64,000 bases of DNA, taken from assembly GCF_023337795.1 (NCBI RefSeq), contig NZ_JALIRS010000012.1, positions 48,221-112,220 on the forward strand. The letters run 5' to 3'. The translations under genes were made by a program, and so were the position numbers. Positions 18,478-27,821 of the stretch are shown in pieces; within the stretch, counting starts at the first letter, position 1; the number at the start of each line of letters is the position of its first letter. The notes beneath the pieces were generated by a model that saw only the letters and a list, made by a program, of their open reading frames with translations, was not told the DNA's origin and searched no databases. This stretch comes from Lysinibacillus sp. BPa_S21. Its GTDB lineage: Bacteria > Bacillota > Bacilli > Bacillales_A > Planococcaceae.

Positions 18478-18523
18478 AAAAGGACATGAATACAATATTT
18501 CTATTGTTTCATGCCCTAAAAAA
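18478..18523 (-). terminator. Terminator of the ndh operon
   Basis: A stem near GGACATGAATACAATA pairs with TATTGTTTCATGCCC, with poly-A on the left and poly-A/T flanks, just downstream of the ndh stop codon on the minus strand. Confidence 0.75.
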
Positions 18524-18526
18524 ATA

Positions 18527-19711
18527 TTAATACGCTAAGCCGAATAGCGCTTTAATGTGTGTAAGATAGCGAATGTTTGACGCTTCTTTCATAAGAGTTG
18601 CAGGAAGACCTTTAAGTTCTGTGTTGCTAGCACCGATCGTCGCAACAGCGTCTTTACGGCCTAAGCTTGCAAGTGTACCAGAGTTAATAGCAGAGAAAGG
18701 CTTCATCTCTTGGTTTTTGTATTGTGCGAATAAGTTGTAACCAGCGCACTCACCCATTTGCCATGCAACTTGAGCAGTTGGTGCGTATAGTGGACGTCCA
18801 CCATCAGCTGGTAATGCAACAGATGCGTCACCGATTACGAATACATCATCGTGAGATGTAGATTGTAAGAACTCGTTAATTGTAGCTTTACCGCGGTCTG
18901 CCGCAAGACCAGACTCACCTACGATTGGAAGTGGAGCTACCCCACCTGTCCAAATAAGCGTATTAGCAACGATTGGTTCGCGATCTTTCAGAGAGATGAC
19001 ATTTCCATCAACGCCTGTTACAGGAGTACCTGTAATGAATTCAACGCCACGTTTTGTTAAGCTTTCAGTAGCACGTTGGATAAGTGCATCTGGAAGTACT
19101 GGTAAGATTTTTGGACCAGCTTCAACAAGTTTGATTTTAAGATCAGCAAAGTTAACACCGTGTTTTGCCGCGATTTTCGGGAAGTTGTCCACGATTTCAC
19201 CAACAAGCTCTACACCTGTTAAACCGCCACCACCGATAACAATCGTAGCATCTGCTTCGTCTTTTGTTTGTGCATATGCTTTAATACGATCTTCGATGTG
19301 TTTGTTAATTTTGTTTGCTTCGTCCACTGATTTAAGTACCATAGAGTTTTCTTCTAATCCAGGGATACCGAAGAATCCAGTTTGGCTACCTAAAGATACA
19401 ACTAAAGTATCGTAATTTAAAGTATAACCATTGTCTAGGTCCACTTTTTTAGTGTCTACATTGAATTTTGTTACTTTAGCAATTTGTAAATCAATATCTA
19501 AACCTTTAAAGATTTTTTTAAGTGGTAAAGCAACAGCACCTTCTGCAATAGTACCACCAGCTAAACGATGAAGTTCAGTGATGATTTGGTGTGTTGGGAA
19601 TTGGTTTACTACAGTAATTTTAGCTTCATCAGCTGATAAATACTTACGTGCTGTTAATGCAGTTAAAACGCCAGCGTAACCAGCACCTAAGATGACGATT
19701 TCTTTTGACAT
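18527..19711 (-). CDS. ndh: Type II NADH:quinone oxidoreductase (NDH-2)
   Basis: 394 residues. FAD-binding VILGAGYAGVLTAL at the N-terminus, NADH-binding IVIGGGGLTGVELVGEI near residue 157, and the FAD-contacting VIGDASVALPADGGRPLYAP region near 290. A hydrophobic-amphipathic C-terminus ending ALFGLAY is typical for membrane association. NDH-2 feeds electrons from NADH to menaquinone without proton pumping. It follows a DUF1641 gene exactly as ndh follows yjlC in Bacillus subtilis, 50 bp apart, and has a GGAGG ribosome binding site. Confidence 0.9.
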   Translation of the reverse strand: MSKEIVILGAGYAGVLTALTARKYLSADEAKITVVNQFPTHQIITELHRLAGGTIAEGAVALPLKKIFKGLDIDLQIAKVTKFNVDTKKVDLDNGYTLNYDTLVVSLGSQTGFFGIPGLEENSMVLKSVDEANKINKHIEDRIKAYAQTKDEADATIVIGGGGLTGVELVGEIVDNFPKIAAKHGVNFADLKIKLVEAGPKILPVLPDALIQRATESLTKRGVEFITGTPVTGVDGNVISLKDREPIVANTLIWTGGVAPLPIVGESGLAADRGKATINEFLQSTSHDDVFVIGDASVALPADGGRPLYAPTAQVAWQMGECAGYNLFAQYKNQEMKPFSAINSGTLASLGRKDAVATIGASNTELKGLPATLMKEASNIRYLTHIKALFGLAY

Positions 19712-19761
19712 GATTAATTAATCCTCCGTCCTTACGTTTTGAATATATCTCGAGTCAAGTC

Positions 19762-20190
19762 TTATTTAGCTTTACGTTCAGCGCTTACTTGTAAGAAAGC
19801 ATTAACAAAACGGAAAACACCTTGAACTTGTGGGTCCTTTAACATTTTCATAAGACCAAATAAGCCAATTACTTCTTGGCTTTCAGAAGCGCGATCTTTC
19901 GCTTCAATTGCAGTAGCTGCAAGGTTTTTAGCCGATCCTACTACAGGGCCTGCCATTTCTGTTACAGCACCAACAGTATCATTTTTAAGCACTTCATCCG
20001 TTGCAACAGCTTGAGCAAACTCATATGATTTTGTTAATAGCGTCATCATTTCAGTTAACTTAGGTAATTGCTCAACTAAAGTTGTAAGTGATTCCTGAAC
20101 CTCAGGCTTTAATAATTGATCTAGCACATCCAGTTGTTCTTGACTCACAGTTAATTGTTCAGACTGTGTTTGGTTTTTCGTTTCTGACAT
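19762..20190 (-). CDS. yjlC: DUF1641 protein (YjlC-like), partner of NDH-2
   Basis: A 142-residue, mostly helical protein without membrane segments. The C-terminal motif LMKMLKDPQVQGVFRFVNAF is the DUF1641 hallmark. A second paralogue in this window (31161-31724) carries a related motif next to sulfide:quinone oxidoreductase, which suggests that DUF1641 proteins assist flavin-dependent quinone reductases at the membrane. That role is inference. It is first in an operon with ndh and has AAAGGAGA before the ATG. Confidence 0.85.
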   Translation of the reverse strand: MSETKNQTQSEQLTVSQEQLDVLDQLLKPEVQESLTTLVEQLPKLTEMMTLLTKSYEFAQAVATDEVLKNDTVGAVTEMAGPVVGSAKNLAATAIEAKDRASESQEVIGLFGLMKMLKDPQVQGVFRFVNAFLQVSAERKAK

Positions 20191-20727
20191 TTTGAACTCT
20201 CCTTTGCCATCACTATTACTATTTTAATTTTATTGCTTCCATGTAAAAAAGACCATTAAGGCACTTCTTAACAGTCGTTACAGCGCGTATATCTTACAAA
20301 TCACCAGTCTCAAGAGCTGGATAGCAATTCGTATAACTTGTTATTACAATGTTAACTTTATTTTGCAAAAAGTGCATTATAATTCCATCCTTATCTTGTC
20401 TTGGTGACATTACAAACTCCATTATAAGACTGTTTACATATTATTTCAATGAGCTAAATCACAATTTCGACAATCTTTTCAAAATTCATTGATTTTGTAA
20501 CTATATATCGTAGTTAAGCTTGCTTTTTTGTCCCTACTGTAAAAAAAATACAATGTTTTCGAGTTTTAAGGTACATTACACCAAAACGTTCCCGGGCACA
20601 ACGTTTGTTGATGAGCCATCTCGAATCTTTAAAATGTCTTTTATTTGGTCTATTTAAACTTCCCCGCAATCGTTCGTGTAATACTACATTTTTTAGTTAT
20701 GCCCAAACCACCTCATTGCTTTTATTT
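20191..20727. other. Intergenic region upstream of yjlC-ndh
   Basis: About 540 AT-rich bases between the yjlC start and the terminator of the MFS gene. It presumably holds the yjlC-ndh promoter; on the minus strand a TATAAT occurs near 20379-20384 without a convincing -35. I did not find a clear Rex palindrome, although Rex controls this operon in Bacillus subtilis. No gene or repeat is visible. Confidence 0.5.
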
Positions 20728-20733
20728 AAAAAA

Positions 20734-20765
20734 ACCTGTTAGAAGGAAAAATTCCACTAACAGGT
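20734..20765 (-). terminator. Terminator of the MFS efflux gene
   Basis: ACCTGTTAG (20734-20742) pairs with CTAACAGGT (20757-20765), followed on the minus strand by a T-run. It lies 13 bases beyond the stop codon. Confidence 0.85.
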
Positions 20766-20778
20766 CTAAACATCAAAT

Positions 20779-22293
20779 TTATTTAGTTGGTTTTTTTAAA
20801 TCCATAGAAGCTGCTGCGCTTTCAACTTTAACGCGTTTTAAGAAGAACGCAAGCACTAGTGCAAGAACTGTAATACAAGCTGCTATGAAGAATGAATGTG
20901 TAATACCTTCTAATAAAGCATTTTGCGTAATCTGATCCTGCATTTGTTGCATTTGTTCTGGCGTTGGGGCAACACCTGATTGCGCTGCATTAGCTTTTGC
21001 GTCTGCAATTAATTCTTCCGCTTTTGCTTTTGTACGGTTATTCATAAGCGTTACCATTACAGCACTACCAATCGCCCCAGCCACTTGCTGTAAAGTATTA
21101 TTAATGGCAGTACCATGTGGGTTCATCATTTGTGGTAATTGATTTAAACCATTTGTCATAATTGGCATCATAACCATTGACATACCGAACATACGAATTG
21201 TGTACATAGACACGATAAATGTATAGCTTGAATCTAACTCTAACTTTGTTAAACCGAATGTTGCAATTGTTGTAATCGCTAAACCAATTATCGCTAATAC
21301 ACGAGGTCCAAATTTATCAAAAAGTTTCCCTGTAATCGGCGACATAATCCCCATTACAAGTGCCCCTGGAAGCATCATTAAGCCCGCTTTAAATGGATCA
21401 ATTCCACGAATCGATTGTACATAAGCAGGTGTTAAAATCATCCCAGAGAACATAGCCATTGATACGATAACCGAGATAGCAGATCCAAGTGCAAACATTG
21501 GATATTTATAAATACGTAATTCAAGTAAAGGTTGATCCATACGTAGTTGTTTAAATATGAAGATAATTAAAGCAAGAAGGCCAACTGAAATTGTGCCGTA
21601 TACCCAAGGACTTGACCAGCCCTTATCCCCTGCAGTACTGAAACCATATAGAATACCACCGAACGCTATTGTTGATAATAGGACTGAAGGGAAATCCAAA
21701 TGAACTTCACGTGTTTCCATCACGTTTTCTAATTTCCAAATACCAAATAATAAACTAATTACAGCAAATGGAATAATCATTTGGAATAGCATACGCCAAT
21801 CATGGTGCTCAACAATATATCCAGATAATGTAGGACCTATCGCTGGCGCGGAAATCATAACTAAACCGAAAATCCCCATTGCTGCACCGCGTTTTTCTTT
21901 TGGGAAACTAATCAGCATTACATTCATTAAAAGTGGTGACATACTTGCAGCACCTGCTGCTTGCACCATACGACCTGCTAAAAGTGTACCGAAGTTAGGT
22001 GCAAATCCAGCCATAATCGTACCGATTGTAAAGACTGACATCGCTACAATAAATAAATGTCTATTTTTAAAGCGTGTTACGAAGAATGCTGAAGCAGGTA
22101 CTAAAATACCACTTACAAGCATATAACCTGTTGCAAGCCATTGTACTGTTGAATACGTTATATCAAAATCTTTCATGATTGTTGGTAATGCAACATTTAA
22201 CAATGTGTTATTAAGAAAAGCAACAAAAGCACCCACAAATAAAATTGAAATCATTCCATAGGGGGGCTTTTTCAGTGTTTGACCACTATTCAT
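20779..22293 (-). CDS. DHA2-family drug efflux MFS transporter (LmrB/EmrB-like)
   Basis: 504 residues with about fourteen membrane helices. Motif A-like sequence ARFGRRP is replaced by TRFKNRHLF after helix 2; motif C is visible as GLVMISAPAIGPTLSGYI near residue 145; the N-terminal NTLLNVALPTIMKDF stretch is the DHA2 signature. It is a proton-driven multidrug exporter of unknown specificity. A TetR-family gene is transcribed divergently, so local repression of the pump is likely. The C-terminus carries a 30-residue hydrophilic loop before the last helix. Confidence 0.9.
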   Translation of the reverse strand: MNSGQTLKKPPYGMISILFVGAFVAFLNNTLLNVALPTIMKDFDITYSTVQWLATGYMLVSGILVPASAFFVTRFKNRHLFIVAMSVFTIGTIMAGFAPNFGTLLAGRMVQAAGAASMSPLLMNVMLISFPKEKRGAAMGIFGLVMISAPAIGPTLSGYIVEHHDWRMLFQMIIPFAVISLLFGIWKLENVMETREVHLDFPSVLLSTIAFGGILYGFSTAGDKGWSSPWVYGTISVGLLALIIFIFKQLRMDQPLLELRIYKYPMFALGSAISVIVSMAMFSGMILTPAYVQSIRGIDPFKAGLMMLPGALVMGIMSPITGKLFDKFGPRVLAIIGLAITTIATFGLTKLELDSSYTFIVSMYTIRMFGMSMVMMPIMTNGLNQLPQMMNPHGTAINNTLQQVAGAIGSAVMVTLMNNRTKAKAEELIADAKANAAQSGVAPTPEQMQQMQDQITQNALLEGITHSFFIAACITVLALVLAFFLKRVKVESAAASMDLKKPTK

Positions 22294-22450
22294 TTATATC
22301 CCTCAATTCTTTCTTGTTTTTTTCGATAAAACTTATTTTATACTCGCAGTCTACTTTTTTCAAGAATTAAGTCTATAAATTTTTAAAACATTGATATATA
22401 GGCGTTTTAGATATAGAATAAGAGTATAATATTTTAAAAAAGGTGAGGTT

Positions 22451-23356
22451 ATGAACAAAAGAAAAAGACAAATCATTACTGCTGCCCGTGCTCTTTTTAT
22501 TGAAAAAGGATTCGTAGATGCATCGATTAACGACATCATTAGTGCAGCTAAAATTTCAAAGGGTACATTTTATAATCATTTTTCTTCTAAAAATGAATGC
22601 TTAATCGCCATATTAGATGAAGGGCGCGAGGAGGCCAGTAATCGCCGCCACGAACTTCTTTATGGCAAAGACCCTACTGATTTGGAAGTATTAACTCAAC
22701 AAGTTGCAGTACTCATGTATGTCAATCGAGAACATAATTTAATTCAAATTTTTGAATCGGTTTTCCATTCTCGTGATAATGAACTGAAAAAAATTATTTT
22801 AAACTATCATTTACAAGAACTGGAGTGGCTTGCTAATCGACTTGTACAAGTTTTCGGAGAAGAAGTTAGTCCAATTAGCTACGAATGTGCTGTGCAGACA
22901 CTTGGTATGATTAACCTATCAATACGTGCTGTCTTAATTGCTGATTATAAATATATAAATCGCGAAGCCATTGTACGTGTAGCATTACGCAATATTAGCG
23001 TAATTATACCCGTTATGCTTGAATCAAAAGAAATCCTCATTAGTACGGAAATGATCAACACGATACAAAACGTCGCGAACTATAAAACTGTAGACAAGGC
23101 GACGGTCATCGAGCAATTAACAGGCTTTAAAAAAGGATTGCCTAAGAATGAAACAGCGGAAGGCTTAGAATATGTAGAATTCTTATTAGAGGAACTACAG
23201 CGCGAAAAGCCAAAGCTCTTTATCATCGAATCACTTCTTACACCTTTCCGTAAAGCATTCGTTGGAACCGAACACGCAGAAGAGGCACGTGATATCGCTA
23301 ATAGCTTGTGGCGCTATGTAAAAATCGAGCGACCATCAGAGCGCTGCATGAAGTAA
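22451..23356 (+). CDS. TetR/AcrR-family repressor
   Basis: 301 residues, longer than most TetR proteins. Residues 5-50 are a canonical TetR HTH (ITAARALFIEKGFVDASINDI, AKISKGTFYNHFSSKNECL). The remaining 250 residues form a helical ligand-binding domain with an unusual extra C-terminal segment. It is divergent from an EmrB-like efflux pump and is the likely repressor of that pump. TTGATA and TAGAAT boxes 17 bp apart lie just upstream. The gene ends in a strong hairpin terminator. Confidence 0.85.
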   Translation: MNKRKRQIITAARALFIEKGFVDASINDIISAAKISKGTFYNHFSSKNECLIAILDEGREEASNRRHELLYGKDPTDLEVLTQQVAVLMYVNREHNLIQIFESVFHSRDNELKKIILNYHLQELEWLANRLVQVFGEEVSPISYECAVQTLGMINLSIRAVLIADYKYINREAIVRVALRNISVIIPVMLESKEILISTEMINTIQNVANYKTVDKATVIEQLTGFKKGLPKNETAEGLEYVEFLLEELQREKPKLFIIESLLTPFRKAFVGTEHAEEARDIANSLWRYVKIERPSERCMK

Positions 23357-23370
23357 AATAACAGATAAAC

Positions 23371-23426
23371 AAAAGGGGCTATATAGAAAGTCAATCACTC
23401 AGACTTTCCATATAGCTCCTTTTTTG
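23371..23426 (+). terminator. Bidirectional terminator between tetR and the cyd operon
   Basis: A 22-base arm (23371-23392) pairs with 23402-23423 with three mismatches, followed by T-rich sequence. It separates the TetR gene from the convergent cytochrome bd operon. Confidence 0.8.
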
Positions 23427-23490
23427 AACTTCTATCCTATTTAATTAATTTATACGATAAAACAGACTCCTTAGGATTAGCGTCTGTAAT

Positions 23491-23589
23491 CTATTTAATT
23501 TGACGATCTTTCGGTCCTATCCAAAAGCCAATCATAATGCTAATAGCTACTACGAGAAAAGGTGCATACAAAATAATAAATTGATTCAT
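23491..23589 (-). CDS. cydS: Cytochrome bd oxidase small subunit CydS
   Basis: A 32-residue single-helix peptide, 11 bp beyond the cydB stop. It begins MNQFIILYAPFLVVAIS and continues with a GFWIG-K-D ending, closely resembling Geobacillus CydS (MQTFLIMYAP...FWVGLKD), the small third subunit seen in that cytochrome bd structure. CydS is thought to stabilise heme b558 in CydA. AGGGGGAA precedes the ATG. It would be missed by annotation with a length cut-off. The match to the known peptide is from memory. Confidence 0.85.
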   Translation of the reverse strand: MNQFIILYAPFLVVAISIMIGFWIGPKDRQIK

Positions 23590-23600
23590 TATAGTTCCCC

Positions 23601-24629
23601 CTATACATGGTGATCGTGTTTACCGCAAGCATAATCACGATCAAACACAAACCATTTCATTACTAAATATAGTGAAGGTATGAGTAGAACTAATCCTCCA
23701 ACAAACGCTATCACTAATGCAATTGCCATTGTTTCATTTGTAAAGCTATCATAGACTGAGATATACGGATACAGTAAATACGGATAATGCGAAATACCAT
23801 AGCCGAAAAATGCAAATCCAAATTGGGCAACCATTAAAAAGACAGCTATGCCATAGTTTTTCTTTTTAAATAGAAGAACTAGCGTTATAAGAAATAGCAC
23901 ACCTGAAATGGCGAAAAGCCACCACAGATCTAACATATTTTCGTAATGCTCGGGCACATGTCCCTTTAACTCCACCATAATCCCTATTACACTTATTATG
24001 AGCGGCAAAGACCAACCGAGTGCATACTTTCTCATTAAATTAGAAGCATGTTCATCTTGTGCTCTTTTTCCATACCATGTTAGGAAAACAGCTGAAATAT
24101 ATAAAACTGCCACTATACTTAATAGCACAATAGACCACGTTAACGGATTGGTGAAAAGTTTTGCAAATTGTAAATGCGGTTCGTCATTTACAATTTTTAC
24201 GAACCCTCCCTCAGATATCGTCAATACAATAGAAAGGGATGCAGGTATAAATAAACCAGTAATTCCGTACATCATTGTATATCCGATATGACCGCCTTTT
24301 CCACTGTAGGATTCAAATGCATAATAACTCCCTCTAATTGCAATTAATATTAATGAGATACTGACTGGCACTAGCAAAATTGTGCCATAATAATATGCCG
24401 TTTGAGGAAAGAAACCTACCGTTCCAACAAAGAAAAATACAAGGAAGACATTCGTAATTTCCCACACCGGAGATAAATAGCGCTTAATCACATTTGCTAA
24501 TATATGATCTTTACTTATTAAGACACTATAAGCATTAAAGAAGCCCGCTCCAAAGTCTATGGACGCAACAATGACATAGCCGAATAGAAATAACCACAAT
24601 ACCGAAATTCCTAATATTTCTAAGCTCAT
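23601..24629 (-). CDS. cydB: Cytochrome bd ubiquinol/menaquinol oxidase subunit II
   Basis: About 342 residues with eight to nine helices. The N-terminal EILGISVLWLFLFGYVIVASIDFGAGFF block is the CydB signature, and residues near WEITNVFLVFFFVG follow the family. CydB supports the CydA heme core. The ATG at 24629 overlaps the cydA stop (ATGA), so translation is coupled; an upstream in-frame ATG at 24641 lacks room for a ribosome binding site. The C-terminus ends in a histidine-rich KHDHHV tail. Confidence 0.9.
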   Translation of the reverse strand: MSLEILGISVLWLFLFGYVIVASIDFGAGFFNAYSVLISKDHILANVIKRYLSPVWEITNVFLVFFFVGTVGFFPQTAYYYGTILLVPVSISLILIAIRGSYYAFESYSGKGGHIGYTMMYGITGLFIPASLSIVLTISEGGFVKIVNDEPHLQFAKLFTNPLTWSIVLLSIVAVLYISAVFLTWYGKRAQDEHASNLMRKYALGWSLPLIISVIGIMVELKGHVPEHYENMLDLWWLFAISGVLFLITLVLLFKKKNYGIAVFLMVAQFGFAFFGYGISHYPYLLYPYISVYDSFTNETMAIALVIAFVGGLVLLIPSLYLVMKWFVFDRDYACGKHDHHV

Positions 24630-25969
24630 TGCCCTGCACATCCTTCCACTTGTTTATGTTCTTCAATCTCACGTTCAATCGGATTGTTACGGAACATACG
24701 AATAAGCACTACGATACTCCCTATTGCTAAAATAATGTACAGCCCTGCAAATAGTATTAGCATAGTATCGACTTGACCACTTGTTGTAGCACCTTCCGCC
24801 GTTTTCATATAACCACGAAGAATCCAAGGTTGACGCCCTACTTCCGCAAACCACCATCCTGCCTCAACAGCAATAAGCGATAGCGGTCCACCTGCCAATA
24901 CTATTCTCTTAAAACTTTTTGAAGAAATAAACTTCCACCCTCGCAACTTACCTAGCACATAAATAGCTGCAACGACAATTAGGAAAGTTCCGATAACTAC
25001 CATGATGTCAAACAAATAATGGATATAAAGTGGCGGCTGTTCGTCCTCAGGAAATTGATCTAAACCTTTTACTTCTGCGAAAGGATTATTATGCGCCAAT
25101 ACGCTCAATGCGTACGGTACTTTGATAGCATATTTTACTTCTTCCCCATCTAATACTCCAAATAACACAAGCGAAGCATCCTCTTTTGTTTCAAAATGCC
25201 ATTCAGCAGCAGCTAATTTCTCAGGTTGATATTCCGCTAAATACTTCCCAGAAAAATCACCTACAATGAGTGCTGCTAGCGAAAATACTAGTCCAAGTTT
25301 CAGTAAAAGATGTAATGCTTTTTTATGATACACATGCTTCGACCCTCGCAGCATACGATAAGCTGCAATAGAAGCTAATAAAAATGCTGCCGTCATATAA
25401 GATGTTACTAATACATGCGCTACCTTCGTTGGCATTGCAGGATTTAGCATCGCTAATACAGGTTGGATATTTACAAGCTCTCCATCTACAAGGTCAAAGC
25501 CCTGCGGTGCATTCATAAAGGCATTCACAATCGTAATAAAAACAGCCGACATAGAAGCACCAATCGCTACTGGGACCAATAATAATAGATGTCGCTTCGG
25601 ATTTTTAAATCGATCCCATGTATATAAATAAAGCCCTAAGAAAATTGCTTCAACAAAGAACGCAAATGTTTCCATAAACAATGGTAATGCGATCACCTGA
25701 CCAGCCAACTCCATAAAGTTTGGCCATAGTAGTGATAGCTGCAATCCAATGGCAGTACCAGTGACAACCCCGATTGCCACAGTAATCACAAACCCTCTTG
25801 CCCATCTTCTTGCGAGTAATAAATAGTGTTCGTCATTATTTTTTAATCCCACCCATTGAGCAATCATAATCATTAAAGGTATACCGACGCCAATTGTTGC
25901 GTAAACGATATGGAATGATAATGTTAACTCCGTTAAGGCCCGACTCCACATTACAGCTGAATCATTCAT
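24626..25969 (-). CDS. cydA: Cytochrome bd quinol oxidase subunit I
   Basis: 447 residues with nine helices. The distal heme ligand histidine is in LSFHIVYATIG near residue 19; other family motifs are GTAIGLQLSLLWPNF (about 66-80), the FxE motif in MEAFAFF-like METFAFFVEAIFLG, and GRQPWILRGYMKT near residue 390. The quinol-binding Q-loop is of the short Gram-positive form. Cytochrome bd reduces O2 with high affinity and, in the species studied, resists sulfide. It is third in a tauE-orf39-cydA-cydB-cydS operon. Confidence 0.95.
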   Translation of the reverse strand: MNDSAVMWSRALTELTLSFHIVYATIGVGIPLMIMIAQWVGLKNNDEHYLLLARRWARGFVITVAIGVVTGTAIGLQLSLLWPNFMELAGQVIALPLFMETFAFFVEAIFLGLYLYTWDRFKNPKRHLLLLVPVAIGASMSAVFITIVNAFMNAPQGFDLVDGELVNIQPVLAMLNPAMPTKVAHVLVTSYMTAAFLLASIAAYRMLRGSKHVYHKKALHLLLKLGLVFSLAALIVGDFSGKYLAEYQPEKLAAAEWHFETKEDASLVLFGVLDGEEVKYAIKVPYALSVLAHNNPFAEVKGLDQFPEDEQPPLYIHYLFDIMVVIGTFLIVVAAIYVLGKLRGWKFISSKSFKRIVLAGGPLSLIAVEAGWWFAEVGRQPWILRGYMKTAEGATTSGQVDTMLILFAGLYIILAIGSIVVLIRMFRNNPIEREIEEHKQVEGCAGQ

Positions 25970-25982
25970 TTTATTTCATCTC

Positions 25983-26102
25983 CTAGGTACCAAAAATTCT
26001 TCCAATGATTGAAAGAAACATTATCCCCGCTACTAAAAAACTTATAATTATTAGCTTTCTTTCATGTGATTTATAGGCAACCACTTTTTGTTTTTTCATC
26101 AT
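25983..26102 (-). CDS. 39-residue single-span membrane protein between tauE and cydA
   Basis: An unrecognised small gene. Its ATG at 26102 overlaps the stop of the TauE gene (ATGA) and its stop lies 13 bp before cydA, so it fits tightly in the operon. The peptide has a basic N-terminus ([16 protein letters not shown]), one hydrophobic helix (about 17-34) and a short GRIFGT tail, which predicts a cytoplasmic N-terminus. The ribosome binding site is weak, consistent with coupled translation. It could be an assembly factor or subunit of the oxidase or the exporter; this is not shown by the sequence. Confidence 0.65.
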   Translation of the reverse strand: MMKKQKVVAYKSHERKLIIISFLVAGIMFLSIIGRIFGT

Positions 26103-26875
26103 AATAAATCAACCCAAATTTTAATCGCCGTCGCTAAGATGAGTACGGCTAATATACTTTGCAAAATTTTCGTATTCATTTTTTTACCTACTTTTGCCCC
26201 TAGAGGCGCCGCCAGTAAACTTGCCACTATCATAATACCTGCGGAATAGTATTCGACTTGCCCTGTCATTAACTTACCGATTGTTCCGCCGATTGAAGAG
26301 ATAAACGTAATGGCCAAACTAGTAGCAATCGTCATGCGCGTTGGGATCCCAAGTACTACAAGCATAATCGGAACAAGCAAGAAACCACCTGCAGCACCAA
26401 CGATCCCTGAGCCAATCCCAACAATAAATGCTAAAATAGCGGCTAACGGCTTGTTGAAAGTTACTTCATTCATCGGCTTATCATCAATTTGTTTCTTAGG
26501 AATAAACATCATCACAGCTGCAATCAAGGCTAAAATCCCGTATACGACATTCACACCACTTTCAGACAAAAACTGTGATCCGTAGCTCCCAACAAAGCTA
26601 CCAGCTAAAATGGCTCCCCCCATATAAAGAATGAGGGGCTTATTAAGATATCCACCTTTTCGATACGCCCAAACCCCTGCAATCGAAGCAAAAAACACTT
26701 GTACCGCACTAATACCTGAAACTTCATGTGCGGAAAATGCCGCTAAGCCAAAGAGTGGTGGTATATATAGCAGCATTGGGTATTTAATGATTGAACCGCC
26801 TATCCCCAACATACCGGACACAAAGGATCCAACGAATCCAATCAGGAAAATCACAATTATAAATGTTATATCCAC
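26099..26875 (-). CDS. TauE/SafE-family sulfite/sulfonate exporter
   Basis: 258 residues, about eight helices. Two repeated halves each begin with the TauE pattern: [21 protein letters not shown] near residue 15 and [19 protein letters not shown] near 152. The family exports sulfite, sulfoacetate or related organosulfur anions. Its promoter shares an activator-like palindrome with the sulfide:quinone oxidoreductase operon, which supports a role in removing sulfite. The start is GTG, preceded by AAAGGAG at slightly long spacing. It leads the cytochrome bd operon. Confidence 0.85.
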   Translation of the reverse strand: MDITFIIVIFLIGFVGSFVSGMLGIGGSIIKYPMLLYIPPLFGLAAFSAHEVSGISAVQVFFASIAGVWAYRKGGYLNKPLILYMGGAILAGSFVGSYGSQFLSESGVNVVYGILALIAAVMMFIPKKQIDDKPMNEVTFNKPLAAILAFIVGIGSGIVGAAGGFLLVPIMLVVLGIPTRMTIATSLAITFISSIGGTIGKLMTGQVEYYSAGIMIVASLLAAPLGAKVGKKMNTKILQSILAVLILATAIKIWVDLL

Positions 26876-26908
26876 TGTGCTTGCATCTCCTTTTATTTAT
26901 GTGCTTTC

Positions 26909-26953
26909 AGTATAGTCCTGCTGCAATTTCAGACATATAGGGGTTTTCCACTA
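26909..26953 (-). promoter_or_regulatory. Promoter of tauE-cydABS with NreC-like palindrome
   Basis: The palindrome TAGTGG-AAAA-CCCCTA (minus strand; 26953-26938) is a one-mismatch form of TAGGGG-N4-CCCCTA. A TATACT -10 box lies at 26914-26909. The distance from palindrome centre to the -10 start is 31.5 bp, identical to that at the sqr promoter (32995-33039), and CCCCTATATG is conserved in both. There is no good -35 box, as expected of an activator-dependent promoter. Confidence 0.75.
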
Positions 26954-26987
26954 TTAGCTTACTCACTGTGACAATATTAAAAATTAT

Positions 26988-27030
26988 TCCTAAAAAACAA
27001 AAAAAGATCACTCATATTTCAAGTGATCTT
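26988..27030 (-). terminator. Terminator of the two-component operon
   Basis: AAGATCACT (27004-27012) pairs with AGTGATCTT (27022-27030). On the minus strand it is followed by TTTTTTTGTTTTTT. The remaining bases between here and 27188 show no gene. Confidence 0.8.
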
Positions 27031-27188
27031 AGCTTGTTGGCAAAGGAATAATTTTAAAAATGTGTATCCTTCAATTTCACCTTGGCTTAATTGTAGCTGT
27101 CGCTTTTCTTGCATACAAAGCGCCTAGCCGGAATGTTAATGTTGCAGAAGAGACATATTTCAATTACATACTGCACAGTAACAAGTTG

Positions 27189-27821
27189 TTACATATAGTT
27201 ATTTGTTAGCCCATACTGAATAAGCTCAGCTTTATTACTTAAATTGAGCTTTTGCATAATATTTGATTTATGATTTTCAACCGTTTTACTACTAATATAT
27301 AGCTGCCCAGCAATTTGGATATTCGTATACCCTAGAACTGTTAACCTCATTATCTCCTGCTCACGCACAGTTAAAATGCATTGATCTTCATGCCCCTTAT
27401 GTTCAAATAATTTATCCAGCTGTTCTTGAGGAATACCTACGTTGTAATATATGCGACCACTATATACAGCATGGATAGCCTCGTATAGAATTCCACCTTG
27501 ACTATTTTTTAAAATATAGCCATTGGCTTCAACAGCAATCGCTTTTTGAATATAAGCAACTTCATTGTGCATTGTTAACATAATAATTTTCACGTTAGGC
27601 ATTTGCTTATGAATTTCTTGAGTAGCCGTAAATCCATCTAACCCATTCGGAATGGATACGTCCATTAAAATGACATCTGGGTTTAATGAAGTTGCCTGAA
27701 TGATGGCCTCTGCTCCATCACCCGCTTCACCTACAACCTCTATATCTATATAATTTTCCAATAAAAGAACAATCCCTTTACGGATTAGCACATGATCATC
27801 TACTACTAAAACACGAATCAT
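27189..27821 (-). CDS. NarL/FixJ-family response regulator (NreC-like)
   Basis: 210 residues. Receiver domain 1-120 with the acidic pocket VDDH (residues 7-10), phospho-acceptor in VILMDVSIP near residue 55, and K in YILKNS near 104. The C-terminal LuxR-type HTH covers about 147-205 (LTVREQEIMRLTVLGYTNIQIAGQL, SSKTVENHKSNIMQKL). Overlap with the kinase gene by 4 bp makes it the cognate regulator. I infer that it binds the TAGGGG-N4-CCCCTA sites at the tauE-cyd and sqr promoters, which resemble the remembered NreC site. Confidence 0.85.
   Translation of the reverse strand: MIRVLVVDDHVLIRKGIVLLLENYIDIEVVGEAGDGAEAIIQATSLNPDVILMDVSIPNGLDGFTATQEIHKQMPNVKIIMLTMHNEVAYIQKAIAVEANGYILKNSQGGILYEAIHAVYSGRIYYNVGIPQEQLDKLFEHKGHEDQCILTVREQEIMRLTVLGYTNIQIAGQLYISSKTVENHKSNIMQKLNLSNKAELIQYGLTNNYM

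Noticed and set aside
20191..20500. Rex operator upstream of yjlC-ndh
   Set aside because: I found no TTGTGAA-N4-TTCACAA-like palindrome.
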